Source: Tenebrionibacter intestinalis
Lineage (GTDB): Bacteria > Pseudomonadota > Gammaproteobacteria > Enterobacterales > Enterobacteriaceae
Direction: 5' to 3'
Length of the DNA: 64,000 nucleotides
NCBI RefSeq assembly: GCF_016632365.1
Contig: NZ_JAEPBH010000007.1
Span: forward strand, 38,027 to 102,026
Made by a program: the position numbers and the translations under genes. The notes beneath the pieces were generated by a model that made no database searches, had not been told where the DNA came from, and worked only from the letters and a program-made list of their open reading frames with translations. Each line of letters begins with the position of its first letter. Position 1 is the stretch's first letter. Positions 16,663 to 26,147 of the stretch are shown piece by piece.

Positions 16663-17454
16663 TTAGCAGAGTGTGGCAACAATAACCCGATCGGCGTTAA
16701 AAAAAGCGGTCACTTCCTCGCCTGCGGTAAAATTCTCCGCCCGTGCGCGCTCAGCGGGGAGAGTGGCGCACAACGTCTCTGCGCCCGGCAGGCGAACCAG
16801 AATTTCGCTCTGGTTTGCGTCGCTCTCTACGCGGGTAATTACGCCGCTTAGTTGGTTATCGGCGCCCTGCGCCTGTGCGGCGTTGCGGGTAAGCGTAATC
16901 CAGGGCGCTTTAATCAGCACCAGAACTTCCTTACCGCAGTCCAGCCCCAGCCGTTCTCCGCTCTGGCGTGTAACCGCAGCTTTAAGGCTGGTGCGTCCGT
17001 CTGCCAGCAAAATTTCCACATATTGCTGTACCTGCTCGCTGTTTCGGCGCACCACAGTGCCAAATAGCTGGTTACGCGCGCTGGTTTGCAGCGAGAAGCG
17101 GGAAATCGCCGCCAGCAGGCTATCGAGCGCCAGCGTATCGTCGCGCAGCACGTCAAACGCCTTGCGCTGAATCTGCGCGAGCAGCTCGTAAAGCTGAATC
17201 AAACGATGTCCGTAGGCCGTCAGATGAGCGCCGCCGCCGCCTTTACCGCCGGTCGCGCGTTCCACCAGCGTCTGGTCGGTAAGTTGATTCATTTCGTAGA
17301 TGGCGTCCCAGGCGCTTTTATAACTGATCCCGGCAAGCTTAGCGCCCTGGCTTATCGACCCGGTATGATCGATTTGTTTGAGTAACGCAATGCGTCGCGG
17401 ATCGGCAAACAACCGATCGTGGAGCTTCAGCGTTAACAGAATTTCTGCCTGCAT
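16663..17454 (-). CDS. modE: ModE, molybdate-responsive transcription regulator
   Basis: Binds molybdate and DNA, repressing modABC and activating moaA and molybdoenzyme operons. The start at 17454 (MQAEILLTLKLHDRLFADPRR) gives 263 aa (E. coli 262). The N-terminal winged helix-turn-helix includes GSISQGAKLAGISYKSAWDAI, and the following loop ERATGGKGGGGA is diagnostic. The C-terminal half holds two MOP (molybdate-binding) domains, with TSARNQLFG and SDANQSEILVRL-type segments. First gene of modEF. Matching operators occur upstream of modA and moaA in this window. Confidence 0.97.
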   Translation of the reverse strand: MQAEILLTLKLHDRLFADPRRIALLKQIDHTGSISQGAKLAGISYKSAWDAIYEMNQLTDQTLVERATGGKGGGGAHLTAYGHRLIQLYELLAQIQRKAFDVLRDDTLALDSLLAAISRFSLQTSARNQLFGTVVRRNSEQVQQYVEILLADGRTSLKAAVTRQSGERLGLDCGKEVLVLIKAPWITLTRNAAQAQGADNQLSGVITRVESDANQSEILVRLPGAETLCATLPAERARAENFTAGEEVTAFFNADRVIVATLC

Positions 17455-17571
17455 AACCTGGCCCTGATGCAAAAATAGCTATATTACTCGCTTGCGCCAG
17501 TGCGCACAAAAGGCGATGCTTTTTGTCACATCGCCGGTAAAATGGCGCTTCGAATTTTGCTGGAGGCAAGT

Positions 17572-17721
17572 ATGTTCGAATTATTGAAAAGTCTGGTATT
17601 CGCGGTGGTCATGGTACCTGTGATGATGGCGGTAATTCTTGGCCTCATCTATGGTCTGGGAGAGCTGTTCAACCTTCTTTCCGCAGTAGGTCACAACGAT
17701 CGCGCAAAACAGTCGCGCTAA
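17572..17721 (+). CDS. acrZ: AcrZ, small membrane subunit of the AcrAB-TolC pump
   Basis: A 49-residue single-span inner-membrane protein that binds AcrB and changes substrate preference of the AcrAB-TolC drug efflux pump. The sequence [19 protein letters not shown] aligns with E. coli AcrZ (formerly YbhT), also 49 aa. GGAGG lies 7 bp before the ATG, which excludes the 24-codon upstream extension in the same frame. The hydrophobic helix spans about residues 8-30; the tail is polar. It lies between modE and modA, as in E. coli, and ends in its own terminator. Confidence 0.95.
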   Translation: MFELLKSLVFAVVMVPVMMAVILGLIYGLGELFNLLSAVGHNDRAKQSR

Positions 17722-17731
17722 TTCCTCTTAG

Positions 17732-17757
17732 CGCCCGGGTTCATCGGGCGTTTTTTG
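17732..17757 (+). terminator. acrZ terminator
   Basis: CGCCCG, GGTTCAT loop and CGGGCG followed by TTTTTTG, beginning 10 bp after the acrZ stop. It insulates acrZ from the modABC promoter. Confidence 0.85.
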
Positions 17758-17816
17758 TTTTACCTCTAAAGTTCCTGAAAAATTTTGCCGATAGCATTGT
17801 GTAGTCAATGGTTCTG

Positions 17817-17842
17817 TCGTTATATTTGCGATTACATAACGA
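17817..17842 (+). promoter_or_regulatory. ModE operator of modABC
   Basis: Half-sites TCGTTATAT and ACATAACGA are separated by 8 bp and closely match the E. coli modA ModE site. The site ends 18 bp before the modA ATG, so bound ModE-molybdate would block transcription. Confidence 0.9.
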
Positions 17843-17860
17843 TGGCGCAGGAGAAAAACA

Positions 17861-18640
17861 ATGGCAAATGCAAATTTATGGGGACGTATCGCATTTAGCA
17901 CGGTATTAACGCTGGCTGCGGCCGGCCAGGCGGTAGCGGCGGAAAAAGTGACGGTTTTTGCTGCAGCGTCATTAACCAACGCGTTACAGGATATCGCCGC
18001 GCAGTATAAAAAAGAGAAGAACGTTGAGGTGGTTTCCTCCTTTGCGTCTTCTTCAACGCTGGCGCGCCAGATTGAAGCGGGCGCCCCGGCGGATCTGTTT
18101 ATTTCCGCCGATCAGCAATGGATGGACTACGCCGCCGACAAGGCGGTTATTGAACCGGATGCCCGTATTACGCTGCTGACCAATAGCCTTGTCGTCGTCG
18201 CGCCGCAGGCGAGTAAGCAGCCTGCATTTACTATCAGCAATAAAACTGACTGGCTGGCGCTGTTAAAAGGCGGACGCCTGGCAACCGGCGACCCGCAGCA
18301 CGTACCGGCGGGGATTTATGCTAAAGAAGCGCTGACAAAGCTGGGCGTATGGAATACTCTTGTGTCGAAACTGGCGCCTGCCGAAGATGTGCGTAGCGCG
18401 CTGGCGCTGGTGGAACGTAGCGAAGCGCCGCTGGGTATCGTTTATGGGACAGATGCAATTGCCAGTAAGGGTGTTAAAGTTGTCGCAACATTCCCGGAAA
18501 ACTCTCACAAAAAAGTGGAATATCCTATGGCGGTGGTAAAATCGCATCAGAATGCTGCCGTAACGGGTTTCTATAACTATCTGCAGGGGCCGGAAGCCGC
18601 TGCGATTTTTAAACGATATGGATTTACGACGACGTCATGA
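17861..18640 (+). CDS. modA: ModA, periplasmic molybdate-binding protein
   Basis: Captures molybdate (and tungstate) in the periplasm for the ModBC transporter. The 259-residue product (E. coli 257) has a signal peptide of about 26 residues ending QAVAA. The mature protein begins EKVTVFAAASLTNALQDIAAQYKK, including the oxyanion-binding AASL serine. SSFASSSTLARQIEAGAPADLFISAD is the second ligand region. The RBS CAGGAG lies 9 bp before the ATG. It overlaps modB by 4 bp, starting the modABC operon. Confidence 0.97.
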   Translation: MANANLWGRIAFSTVLTLAAAGQAVAAEKVTVFAAASLTNALQDIAAQYKKEKNVEVVSSFASSSTLARQIEAGAPADLFISADQQWMDYAADKAVIEPDARITLLTNSLVVVAPQASKQPAFTISNKTDWLALLKGGRLATGDPQHVPAGIYAKEALTKLGVWNTLVSKLAPAEDVRSALALVERSEAPLGIVYGTDAIASKGVKVVATFPENSHKKVEYPMAVVKSHQNAAVTGFYNYLQGPEAAAIFKRYGFTTTS

Positions 18641-19326
18641 TATTAAGCGATCCCGAATGGCAGGCTGTGCTATTGAGCCTGCGTGTTTCACTGTTTGCTG
18701 TTTTGTTTAGCCTCCCGTTCGGGATCCTGTTTGCCTGGCTTCTGGTTCGCGGCCGTTTTCCTGGCAAGGCGCTACTGGACAGCCTTATCCACCTGCCGCT
18801 GGTGCTGCCGCCGGTGGTCGTGGGCTACCTTCTTCTTATCCTTATGGGGCGGCGCGGAATTATCGGCGGCTGGCTTTATGATGCGTTTGGCGTCAGCTTT
18901 GCCTTTAGCTGGCGCGGCGCGGTATTGGCCGCTGCGGTTATGTCATTTCCGCTGATGGTACGCGCAATACGCCTGGCGCTGGAGGCGGTGGATATTAAAC
19001 TCGAACAGGCGGCATGCACGTTAGGAGCAGGGCGCTGGCGCGTATTCTGCACCATTACGCTACCGCTGATGTCGCCGGGTATTATTGTCGGCACCGTGCT
19101 GGCGTTTGCCCGCTCGCTCGGCGAATTTGGCGCGACCATTACTTTTGTGTCTAATATTCCTGGCGAAACCCGTACCATTCCTTCCGCTATGTACACCCTT
19201 ATCCAGACGCCGGGCGGCGAGAGCGCTGCGGCGCGGCTGTGCGTTATCTCCGTGCTACTGGCGCTGATTTCGCTGCTGATTTCAGAGTGGCTGGCGCGCA
19301 GGAGCCGCAAGAGAATGGGAGGTTAA
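18637..19326 (+). CDS. modB: ModB, molybdate ABC transporter permease
   Basis: Inner-membrane channel of the molybdate importer. The 229-residue product equals E. coli in length, has about five or six membrane helices, and carries the EAA loop that contacts ModC (EQAACTLGAGRWRVFCTITLP, about residues 126-146). It starts within the modA stop (ATGA overlap) and ends 3 bp before modC, so the three genes are coupled. Confidence 0.97.
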   Translation: MILSDPEWQAVLLSLRVSLFAVLFSLPFGILFAWLLVRGRFPGKALLDSLIHLPLVLPPVVVGYLLLILMGRRGIIGGWLYDAFGVSFAFSWRGAVLAAAVMSFPLMVRAIRLALEAVDIKLEQAACTLGAGRWRVFCTITLPLMSPGIIVGTVLAFARSLGEFGATITFVSNIPGETRTIPSAMYTLIQTPGGESAAARLCVISVLLALISLLISEWLARRSRKRMGG

Positions 19327-19329
19327 GCC

Positions 19330-20388
19330 ATGCTGGAACTCGATTTTACCCAGACGCTGGGTCAGCACTGTCTGAACGTTAATGAGCGTCTGCCGGGACA
19401 GGGCGTTACCGCTATTTTTGGGGTATCCGGAGCGGGTAAAACATCGCTAATTAATGCGATAAGCGGACTGACAGCGCCGCAGCAAGGGCGCATCGTGCTT
19501 AACGGACGCGTACTTAGCGATACAGGGCAGGGCATTTTTTTACCGCCGCAGAAGCGCCGTATCGGGTATGTGTTTCAGGATGCGCGTCTGTTCCCGCACT
19601 ACCGGGTTATAGGCAACCTGAAGTACGCGATGGCGAAAAAAATGGAAAGCCAGTTTGACGCGCTGGTACAGCTACTGGGTATCAAGCATCTGCTTTACCG
19701 TATGCCGTGGAGCCTCTCGGGCGGTGAAAAACAGCGCGTCGCCATCGGCCGTGCGCTGTTGAGCGCGCCGGAATTATTGCTGCTCGACGAACCGCTGGCT
19801 TCGCTGGATATTCCGCGCAAGCGTGAGCTGCTCCCCTGGCTGCAACGAATGGCGAGTGAAATTAACGTGCCGATGCTTTATGTCAGCCATTCGCTGGATG
19901 AAATCCTCCATCTGGCGGATAAAGTGCTGGTGCTGGAAAACGGCAGCGTTAAGGCCTTTGGCGATCTGGAGAAAATCTGGGGCAGTTCGGTAATGCACCC
20001 CTGGCTGCCAAAAGAGCAGCAGAGCAGCGTGTTGAAGGTAAATGTGCTGGAGCATCACCCCCACTACGCCATGACGGCGCTGGCGCTTGGCGATCAGATT
20101 TTATGGGTGCACAGGCTTGAGCAGGCGTTGCATACTGCGCTGCGTATACGCATTCAGGCTTCGGACGTGTCGCTGGCATTGCAACCGCCAGTAAAAACCA
20201 GTATTCGCAATGTGCTGCGCGCGCGGGTTGTGGCCTGTTTTGATGACGAAGGCCAGGTTGAGGTGCAACTGGACGTAGGAGGGCGTACGCTCTGGGCGCG
20301 CATTAGCCCCTGGGCGCGGGATGAGCTTTCTATTCGCCCGGATGTGCGGGTGTATGCGCAGATAAAAAGCGTATCAATCGCAACCTGA
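19330..20388 (+). CDS. modC: ModC, molybdate ABC transporter ATPase
   Basis: Cytoplasmic ATPase that drives molybdate import. In the 352-residue product Walker A is GVSGAGKTS (about 31-39), the Q-loop follows [11 protein letters not shown], the signature is [16 protein letters not shown], and Walker [15 protein letters not shown]-terminal MOP domain (about 285-350, [19 protein letters not shown]) binds molybdate and can inhibit transport. Length equals E. coli. Last gene of modABC; no strong terminator is obvious after it. Confidence 0.97.
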   Translation: MLELDFTQTLGQHCLNVNERLPGQGVTAIFGVSGAGKTSLINAISGLTAPQQGRIVLNGRVLSDTGQGIFLPPQKRRIGYVFQDARLFPHYRVIGNLKYAMAKKMESQFDALVQLLGIKHLLYRMPWSLSGGEKQRVAIGRALLSAPELLLLDEPLASLDIPRKRELLPWLQRMASEINVPMLYVSHSLDEILHLADKVLVLENGSVKAFGDLEKIWGSSVMHPWLPKEQQSSVLKVNVLEHHPHYAMTALALGDQILWVHRLEQALHTALRIRIQASDVSLALQPPVKTSIRNVLRARVVACFDDEGQVEVQLDVGGRTLWARISPWARDELSIRPDVRVYAQIKSVSIAT

Positions 20389-20782
20389 CTGCGGCTGCTT
20401 TAAGCCAGGAAGCGAGAAAATAACCGCTTCGCATACCAGTGTCGAAGGGTGCCCGGCGCAAATAAAAGTAATGTGGCCAGCCCTGTGCTTCGATATGGCA
20501 TGGATTTGCATTAACAGGCGTCGTTATTCACAGCCATACCTGACTGGCTGGCCTGACTGCCGGCAGGGGCGTTTTATTGCATCCTGGCGTGCGATCGCTT
20601 TAGCGCCGCGCGACGAGATATTGTCCGCTCAAACCACGCCTGTGGCGAGACGGTTTTGCGCAGTCCTGGTTTTTTGCAGCCGGCGAAAGCCAGCCCCCAT
20701 CGGGCTTGCTGTTTGCCGTAGCGGACAGCCTATTGTCGTATGGCCCGCGCTTTTTCGCGTTTCACTATTCTTTGGCAATCAG
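20389..20782. repeat. Intergenic region modC/ybhA with a 40-bp dispersed repeat
   Basis: No gene is supported; a minus-to-plus shadow ORF starting at 20471 runs into ybhA antisense. The segment 20501-20535 (TGGCATGGATTTGCATTAAC followed by AGGCGTCGTTATTC) matches 56880-56921, which differs mainly by three extra T. Both copies are followed within 30 bp by CTGACTGGC or GACTGGCGTCAGGC. Some short GC stems are present, but no clear terminator. Confidence 0.5.
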
Positions 20783-21601
20783 CTACAGCAGCCAGCGGTA
20801 AATAGCGTCGGCAATGCCGTCCTCCTGATTTGTCCCCGTTACTTTATCTGCGCGAGCCTTAATGGCGTCGTCGGCATTGCCCATCGCAATGCCCAACCCG
20901 GCGGCTTCGAGCATGCTCAGGTCATTAAAGTTATCGCCAAACGCCACTACCTGCTTCATATGCAAGCCCTGGGTTTCTACCCAACGCGCCAGGCGGCTGC
21001 CCTTACTGTTGCCGTGCGATACCACGTCAACCTGATCGCGCCACGACCATTCGCAGGCCAGGCCGGGGCAGGCGTTCAATTCTTCGGCCGCTGTTTTCAG
21101 GCGCGCTACGGCCTCGCCGGTCAGTGCGAATTTCCAGATTGCGCTGGCCGCCAGCGCCGCCTCACGCAGTGACGGCACCTGACGGAACGTCGGACGCTGG
21201 GCGGCCGGCAGCGACTGCGCCCAGTTGAGCGTGCGCGCAACGTGGCCGGTTGGCGTTTCATATAGCATGGCGTCATCAACGTACATCAGCGCATGAATGC
21301 CCCGGGCATCCAGTACGTCCAGTACCTGCAGCGCCTGCCGGGCGCTGAGCGGATTTCCCTCCAGCACGGCCTGGCGCGGGTAGTCATACAGATAAGCGCC
21401 GTTACAGCAGATGGCGGGCGTATCCAGCGCCAGCGCCTGGTAAAACGGATGAATGGCGACGTGGTGGCGCCCGGTTGCGATGAGCAACTGGTAACCGGCG
21501 TCTCTGGCGCGCTGTAGCGCCGCCACGGAGGCTGGAGAAAGGGTTTTTTGTTGGGTCAACAGCGTACCGTCAAGATCAAGCGCAATAACGCGGTAAGTCA
21601 T
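20783..21601 (-). CDS. ybhA: YbhA, HAD-family phosphatase (pyridoxal phosphate phosphatase)
   Basis: Cof-type HAD hydrolase; the E. coli orthologue acts on pyridoxal phosphate and some sugar phosphates. The 272-residue product has motif I ALDLDGTLLT (nucleophile Asp9), motif II LLIATGRH, motif III Lys in GNSKGSRL, and motif IV VAFGDNFNDLSMLEAAG. The C2-type cap lies between about residues 85 and 185. It is transcribed away from pgl and ends facing modC. Confidence 0.92.
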   Translation of the reverse strand: MTYRVIALDLDGTLLTQQKTLSPASVAALQRARDAGYQLLIATGRHHVAIHPFYQALALDTPAICCNGAYLYDYPRQAVLEGNPLSARQALQVLDVLDARGIHALMYVDDAMLYETPTGHVARTLNWAQSLPAAQRPTFRQVPSLREAALAASAIWKFALTGEAVARLKTAAEELNACPGLACEWSWRDQVDVVSHGNSKGSRLARWVETQGLHMKQVVAFGDNFNDLSMLEAAGLGIAMGNADDAIKARADKVTGTNQEDGIADAIYRWLL

Positions 21602-22168
21602 GGTAGAACCGTTATTATTTTTGTGAGCGTACTATGAATGGTACATGGCTGAAAGCGCAGCGCAAGGGCAGCGGCGCGCCAGCCGGCTGGATACGGGCCA
21701 GCGCGTGTTTTTGCGCCTGTTGCGTCATCCCGGGCGTGCATGGCGCCGTTTGCCAGGGGCGATTTACTGCGGCGGAAGGTTTGTCGCGATAAAATTTTCC
21801 TGTTCCATTTACAGGCAGCGGCGATGCGTGGTAACTCGCAACGCTTTGATTTACAGCGTTCAGTCAGGTTCGGGCGTTTGCATAGCGCAGCTCGGATGCG
21901 TTAACCGCGCTTCAACCGGGGACAAGCTTTCCGATAAGTCACCCATTTTCGCTATTCTTGATACGCTTTATGAAAGAGACACCATAGCGAAAAGAGGATG
22001 GTTCCCGAGTAACGGCGAGCGGCCCGTTTGGGGCGCAAGCGGAGGGGGGAGTTAGAGGCGCATTTGCTCGTCGCGCACTCGTCTGCTGTGTGGGGCGCTG
22101 TTGCTTACTGAACTGAATTCTGGCTAACTTGTTAATAATATTGGCTAATGACTCCTGAGGTGCAAGAG
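21602..22168. other. Intergenic region between ybhA and pgl
   Basis: Must hold promoters for both divergent genes. A 136-codon plus-strand frame (21645-22055) has no family resemblance, and its composition looks like random sequence. No repeat, operator or RNA was recognised. The 567-bp length is notable for this compact region. Confidence 0.45.
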
Positions 22169-23164
22169 ATGAAACAAACCGTATATACCGCCAGCCCCGA
22201 AAGTCAACAAATCCACGTCTGGCGCCTTGACGGTAGCGGTGCGCTGACGCTTGTGCAGGTGGTGGACGTCGCAGGGCAGGTACAGCCGATGGTGATTAGT
22301 CCGGACAAGCAGTGGCTGTATGTTGGCGTGCGCCCGGCGTTTCGCGTTATTGCGTACCGGATTGCGCCTGATGACGGTACGCTTACTGAAGCCGGTCACG
22401 CCGCGCTGCCTGGCAGCCCAACGCATATCTCTACCGATCGCACGGGGCGTTTTCTCTTTTGCGGCTCTTACAACGGCGGCTGCGTGAGCGTAACGCCGCT
22501 GGTGGATGGCCTGCCGCAGGCCGTTGCGACGGTGATTGAAGGGCTGGAGGGCTGCCACTCGGCTACTGTCTCGCCGGATAACCGCACGCTGTGGGTGCCT
22601 GCGTTGAAGCAGGATCGCATTTGCCTGTTTACGCTGTGTGACGACGGCGCGCTGATAGCGCAAAACCCGGCTGACGTTCACACCGTAGAAGGCGCAGGCC
22701 CGCGTCATCTGGTGTTTCATCCAAACCGACAGTATGCCTACTGCGTCAATGAACTCAACAGCACGGTGGACGTCTGGGAGCTCAAAGATCCGCACGGCAA
22801 TATTGAATGTGTCCAGACGCTCGATATGATGCCGCCAGGCTTTTCCGACACCCGCTGGGCCGCAGATATCCATATCACGCCCGATGGCCGCCATCTCTAT
22901 GCCTGCGATCGCACCGCGAGCGTTATCACGATTTTTAGCGTTTCCGAAGATGGCAGCGTGCTGGCTGTGGAAGGGCACCAGAATACCGAAGCGCAGCCGC
23001 GCGGTTTTAATATCGACAACAGCGGACAATTTTTGATTGCCGCCGGGCAGAAGTCTCACCATATTGCGGTGTATAGCATTACCGGCGCGCAGGGGCTTTT
23101 GCAGGAGAAAGGCCGCTATGCGGCGGGTCAGGGTCCAATGTGGGTTGTGGTTAACGCCTGGTAA
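22169..23164 (+). CDS. pgl: Pgl, 6-phosphogluconolactonase (beta-propeller type)
   Basis: Hydrolyses 6-phosphogluconolactone in the oxidative pentose phosphate pathway. The start at 22169 ([18 protein letters not shown]) follows GAGGTGCAAGAG and gives 331 aa, the E. coli length; the frame extends 7 codons further upstream without conservation. Seven-bladed propeller repeats are visible ([35 protein letters not shown]), with the conserved [13 protein letters not shown] and [22 protein letters not shown]. It is monocistronic. Element copy B sits at its terminator. Confidence 0.97.
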   Translation: MKQTVYTASPESQQIHVWRLDGSGALTLVQVVDVAGQVQPMVISPDKQWLYVGVRPAFRVIAYRIAPDDGTLTEAGHAALPGSPTHISTDRTGRFLFCGSYNGGCVSVTPLVDGLPQAVATVIEGLEGCHSATVSPDNRTLWVPALKQDRICLFTLCDDGALIAQNPADVHTVEGAGPRHLVFHPNRQYAYCVNELNSTVDVWELKDPHGNIECVQTLDMMPPGFSDTRWAADIHITPDGRHLYACDRTASVITIFSVSEDGSVLAVEGHQNTEAQPRGFNIDNSGQFLIAAGQKSHHIAVYSITGAQGLLQEKGRYAAGQGPMWVVVNAW

Positions 23165-23180
23165 ACGCGTCTGCGCTAAA

Positions 23181-23369
23181 GCGGGCAGCCTGACGCTGCC
23201 CGCTGAGACGGCCGACAAACCCCATCCTGACTGCGACAGGATGGATGAAAAACAATAAAAATAAGGAAAATCAAAGCATTGATTTTCGCCTGCTTACCAC
23301 AAAGACGGAAAAACCCCGCTTTTTCCTTCTTTGACAACAATCTGAGCGGGCAGCCTGACGCTGCCCGCT
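23181..23369 (+). mobile_element. Small three-hairpin element, copy B (141 bp) between two copies of a terminator hairpin
   Basis: The core 23205-23345 is flanked by two perfect 24-bp copies (23181-23204, 23346-23369) of a stem-loop: GCGGGCAGC, loop CTGAC, GCTGCCCGC. Only the second, pgl-distal copy is followed by TTTT, so the native terminator seems split from its original position by insertion. The core has hairpins CATCCTG/CAGGATG, AAAATCAA/TTGATTTT and GGAAAAA/TTTTTCC, and end motifs CGACAAA/TTTGACA. It is about 80-85% alike by eye to copies A and C. No ORF. Confidence 0.8.
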
Positions 23370-23415
23370 TTTACCCCGCAAGCCTCCCGTCCGGGAGAGG
23401 CGGTCAACCGCAGAG

Positions 23416-24705
23416 TTATTCGCCGTCCTGACCTTTGTTATTAAATTCCCACAGGCGGTTGAAGCGCGGATCGTTAAGGTCGCGCAGTGGATTACCCTGC
23501 TCGTCTACGCCATTGCCGATATTGCCGCGAAACGGGCGCTGAGAGCCGAGCGCGTCGCCCCAGGGGCGCGCGGCGTTAAAGCCTTTGCCGATAATGCTGT
23601 CGCGGATCACCGCCTGGCCGTTGGCGCTCTGGCCTGGCGCATAACCGTTTACCGGCGTGCCCACATCCCAGGCGCGGCCTAATTGCGCTACGCCCTGGCC
23701 GTCTGCGATAAAGCGGCTATTTGTTGCCAAAAAACCATAGAACATGTTTGGGCGCGTAGCCGGGGCGAAAACGTAACCCTCCCGATCTGTGCGGCTGCTT
23801 ACTACGCGGAAAACGGTGTTATCAAACACGACTGCGCCGCGGCCGGAAACCAGATCCACATCGCCTTCAATATAGCTGTGCGTTACCAGCGTGCGGGTTA
23901 GTCTGTCGGTCAGCTTGCGGTTATGAATATCGCTGTTGGTGACGAAGAAAGTATTCTGGCGGCCCAGCAGGTTAACATTATTTATTTGTACCCGATCGCC
24001 GTCGCTGCGCAGCGCCACGGCGGGATGGTCACCTGCGCCAGCGCCGTCGCCCAGTGTGTTCTGGATGGTAAGGTTTTGCAATTGTAGACCGTCATTTTGC
24101 GACCACACGGCGGCGGAACACAGTATACCGACGGACGCGCTCCGGCGATTCTGGCAACTGTCAAACATATACCATGCCGGTTTGCCAGGCATATACTTGC
24201 CGGACGGGTTCACGGTGTGACGCCAGGCGGTGGCGTCCATTCCCGCCTCCAGCGCCAGGCCGATTTTTACATCGGCGGGTTTCTCGCCGACGCCGTACAG
24301 CGTGATGCTGCCAGAAGCCGCCGGAATGAAGACGGTACCCGGGTAATCCCCTGGCAGGATGGCGATATATTGACGCTGGCTGGCGTGTTTTATGGTGGCG
24401 GCGTCTACGGCGGCCTGGATAGTGTGATGTGTTACGCCCTGCGCGTTAACCGGACCTACGACAAAATCCGGCTGCTGCGGCAGTACGATAGCTGCAGGAC
24501 GCCACGGCTGTTCGTTCGGGTTGAGCGAGGAAAACCAGTGCTGAATGCTGTAATTTTCCGCTTCACGGGGGTAAAGCACCGGGCGCGCGTCTGTGCCAGG
24601 GGCGAGCTGGTCGGAAGCGGAGTGGGGGGAAGATGTGCTACAGGCCGTCAGCGCTGCGCTGCAAAGCAGCGTTATCGCCAGGCGGGAAACTGAAAGTGTG
24701 TTCAT
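23416..24705 (-). CDS. ybhC: YbhC, outer membrane lipoprotein with pectinesterase fold
   Basis: Putative acyl-CoA thioesterase/pectinesterase-like lipoprotein; E. coli YbhC keeps the pectin methylesterase fold but its substrate is unclear. The 429-residue product (E. coli 427) has a lipoprotein signal ending in LTAC, with Cys22 lipidated. The beta-helix segments include GVTHHTIQAAVDAATIK, PGDYPGTVFIPA, SYIEGDVDLVSGRGAVVFDN and FLATNSRFI. Catalytic-type Asp residues sit in EGDVDLVSGRG. Transcribed alone toward pgl. Confidence 0.92.
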   Translation of the reverse strand: MNTLSVSRLAITLLCSAALTACSTSSPHSASDQLAPGTDARPVLYPREAENYSIQHWFSSLNPNEQPWRPAAIVLPQQPDFVVGPVNAQGVTHHTIQAAVDAATIKHASQRQYIAILPGDYPGTVFIPAASGSITLYGVGEKPADVKIGLALEAGMDATAWRHTVNPSGKYMPGKPAWYMFDSCQNRRSASVGILCSAAVWSQNDGLQLQNLTIQNTLGDGAGAGDHPAVALRSDGDRVQINNVNLLGRQNTFFVTNSDIHNRKLTDRLTRTLVTHSYIEGDVDLVSGRGAVVFDNTVFRVVSSRTDREGYVFAPATRPNMFYGFLATNSRFIADGQGVAQLGRAWDVGTPVNGYAPGQSANGQAVIRDSIIGKGFNAARPWGDALGSQRPFRGNIGNGVDEQGNPLRDLNDPRFNRLWEFNNKGQDGE

Positions 24706-24890
24706 TATGCTCCAGGCAGGTCAAAGTAAAAGTAAGTCCTTCAAATCCTGCTTTTTATACTAAGTTGAGCGAAACGGGAAGCCTGAACAGCAAAAGAGAC
24801 GAATCTGCTTACGCCGGCAGTGTGTGCGGCGTCAGAAAACGCGATAACAATCGTTGATGCGGTTGACAACAGCGCCGTAATGAAAATAAA

Positions 24891-24903
24891 TGTCTATACA
24901 ACT
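24891..24903. promoter_or_regulatory. HutC-type operator before hutI
   Basis: TGTCTATACAACT contains the inverse of the TTGTATAGACA core found before hutU at 28286. It ends 17 bp upstream of the chosen hutI ATG, so repressor bound here would cover the promoter or start. Confidence 0.75.
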
Positions 24904-24920
24904 CATGACAAGTGACCATT

Positions 24921-26147
24921 ATGACTGAACTGACCGCTGACGATTGTCTCTGGCGCAACGCGCGCCTGGCCACGCTGGACTCGCGCCTGCCGCAGCCCTA
25001 CGGCCTGCTTGAAAATTATGCGCTTGTTGTGCGTAACGGGCATATTCGCGCCGTTGTGCCCGATCCTGGCCCGCGCCCCGGCCAGGCGAACTGTGTGGAT
25101 CTCGAAGGGCGGCTGGTCACGCCCGGATTGATTGACTGCCATACGCACCTTATTTTTGGCGGCAGTCGCGCTCAGGAATGGGAACAGCGTATGAACGGCG
25201 TGTCCTACCAGCAGATTAGCGCCCAGGGCGGAGGCATTAATGCGACGGTGGGCGCAACGCGTGCGGCGCAACCGGCGCAGTTGCTGGGCCTGGCCCGGCA
25301 GCGCGTGAAAAAGCTTATGCATGAGGGCGTCACAACCCTTGAAATTAAATCCGGCTATGGGCTTGATTTGCAAAGCGAAGAAAAAATGTTGCAGGTGGCA
25401 GGAAGGCTTGCCCGGGAGAACCCGATTGAGATAAGCCGAACGCTGCTGGCGGCGCATGCCACGCCGGCGGAATATAAAGGCGATCCTGAAGGCTATATCA
25501 CCCTGGTTTGTGAAACGCTACTTCCCGCGCTGTGGGAAAAGGGGTTGTTTGAAGCGGTGGATGTTTTTTGCGAAAGCGTGGGGTTTAGCCCGGCGCAGAG
25601 CGAGCGCGTATTTCGTGCCGCCTGCGCGCGCGGTATTGCGGTAAAAGGCCACGTTGAACAACTCTCCTGCCTGGGCGGCGCGCAGCTTGTGAGCCGCTAT
25701 CGCGGTTTATCTGCCGATCACGTTGAATATCTTGATGAAGACGGCGTTGCGGCGATGGCGCAGAGCGCAACCGTGGCGGTGTTGCTGCCGGGCGCGTTTT
25801 ATTTTCTTAATGAATCCCGCCGGCCGCCGGTTGCGCTATTGCGCAAATATCGGGTGCCGATGGCGGTCGCTACCGATTACAACCCGGGAACCAGCCCTTT
25901 TCTCAGCCTGCATCTGGCGATGAATATGGCCTGCGTGCAGTTTGGCCTCACGCCAGAAGAGGCCTGGGCCGGGGTAACGCGCCATGCGGCGCAGGCGCTG
26001 GGGCGTAAAAGCAGCCACGGTCAGCTAGCGGCGGGGTATGTTGCTGATTTTGTTGTCTGGGATGCGCAGCACCCGGTAGAGATACTCTATGAACCTGCGC
26101 GCAATCCGCTTTATCTGCGCGTTTTTCGCGGCGAGGTGACGGCATGA
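24921..26147 (+). CDS. hutI: HutI, imidazolonepropionase
   Basis: Third step of histidine breakdown: opens 4-imidazolone-5-propionate to N-formimino-glutamate. A metal-dependent amidohydrolase of 408 aa from the ATG at 24921 ([20 protein letters not shown]). A GTG at 24912 in frame would add three residues; neither has a strong Shine-Dalgarno. The zinc motif HTHLIFGG follows GLIDCH (about residues 73-80). Further metal-site residues lie in [17 protein letters not shown], and TDYNPGTSP. It overlaps hutG by 4 bp. Confidence 0.95.
   Translation: MTELTADDCLWRNARLATLDSRLPQPYGLLENYALVVRNGHIRAVVPDPGPRPGQANCVDLEGRLVTPGLIDCHTHLIFGGSRAQEWEQRMNGVSYQQISAQGGGINATVGATRAAQPAQLLGLARQRVKKLMHEGVTTLEIKSGYGLDLQSEEKMLQVAGRLARENPIEISRTLLAAHATPAEYKGDPEGYITLVCETLLPALWEKGLFEAVDVFCESVGFSPAQSERVFRAACARGIAVKGHVEQLSCLGGAQLVSRYRGLSADHVEYLDEDGVAAMAQSATVAVLLPGAFYFLNESRRPPVALLRKYRVPMAVATDYNPGTSPFLSLHLAMNMACVQFGLTPEEAWAGVTRHAAQALGRKSSHGQLAAGYVADFVVWDAQHPVEILYEPARNPLYLRVFRGEVTA

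Noticed and set aside
20471..21172. 233-codon plus-strand frame
   Set aside because: Most of it is antisense to ybhA; the unique part is the repeat-bearing intergenic region.
21645..22055. 136-codon plus-strand frame between ybhA and pgl
   Set aside because: No recognisable domain, start signal or neighbour relation; codon use looks random.
22145..23218. 357-codon minus-strand frame opposite pgl
   Set aside because: Complete antisense shadow of a clear pgl gene; a side effect of GC-rich codon use.
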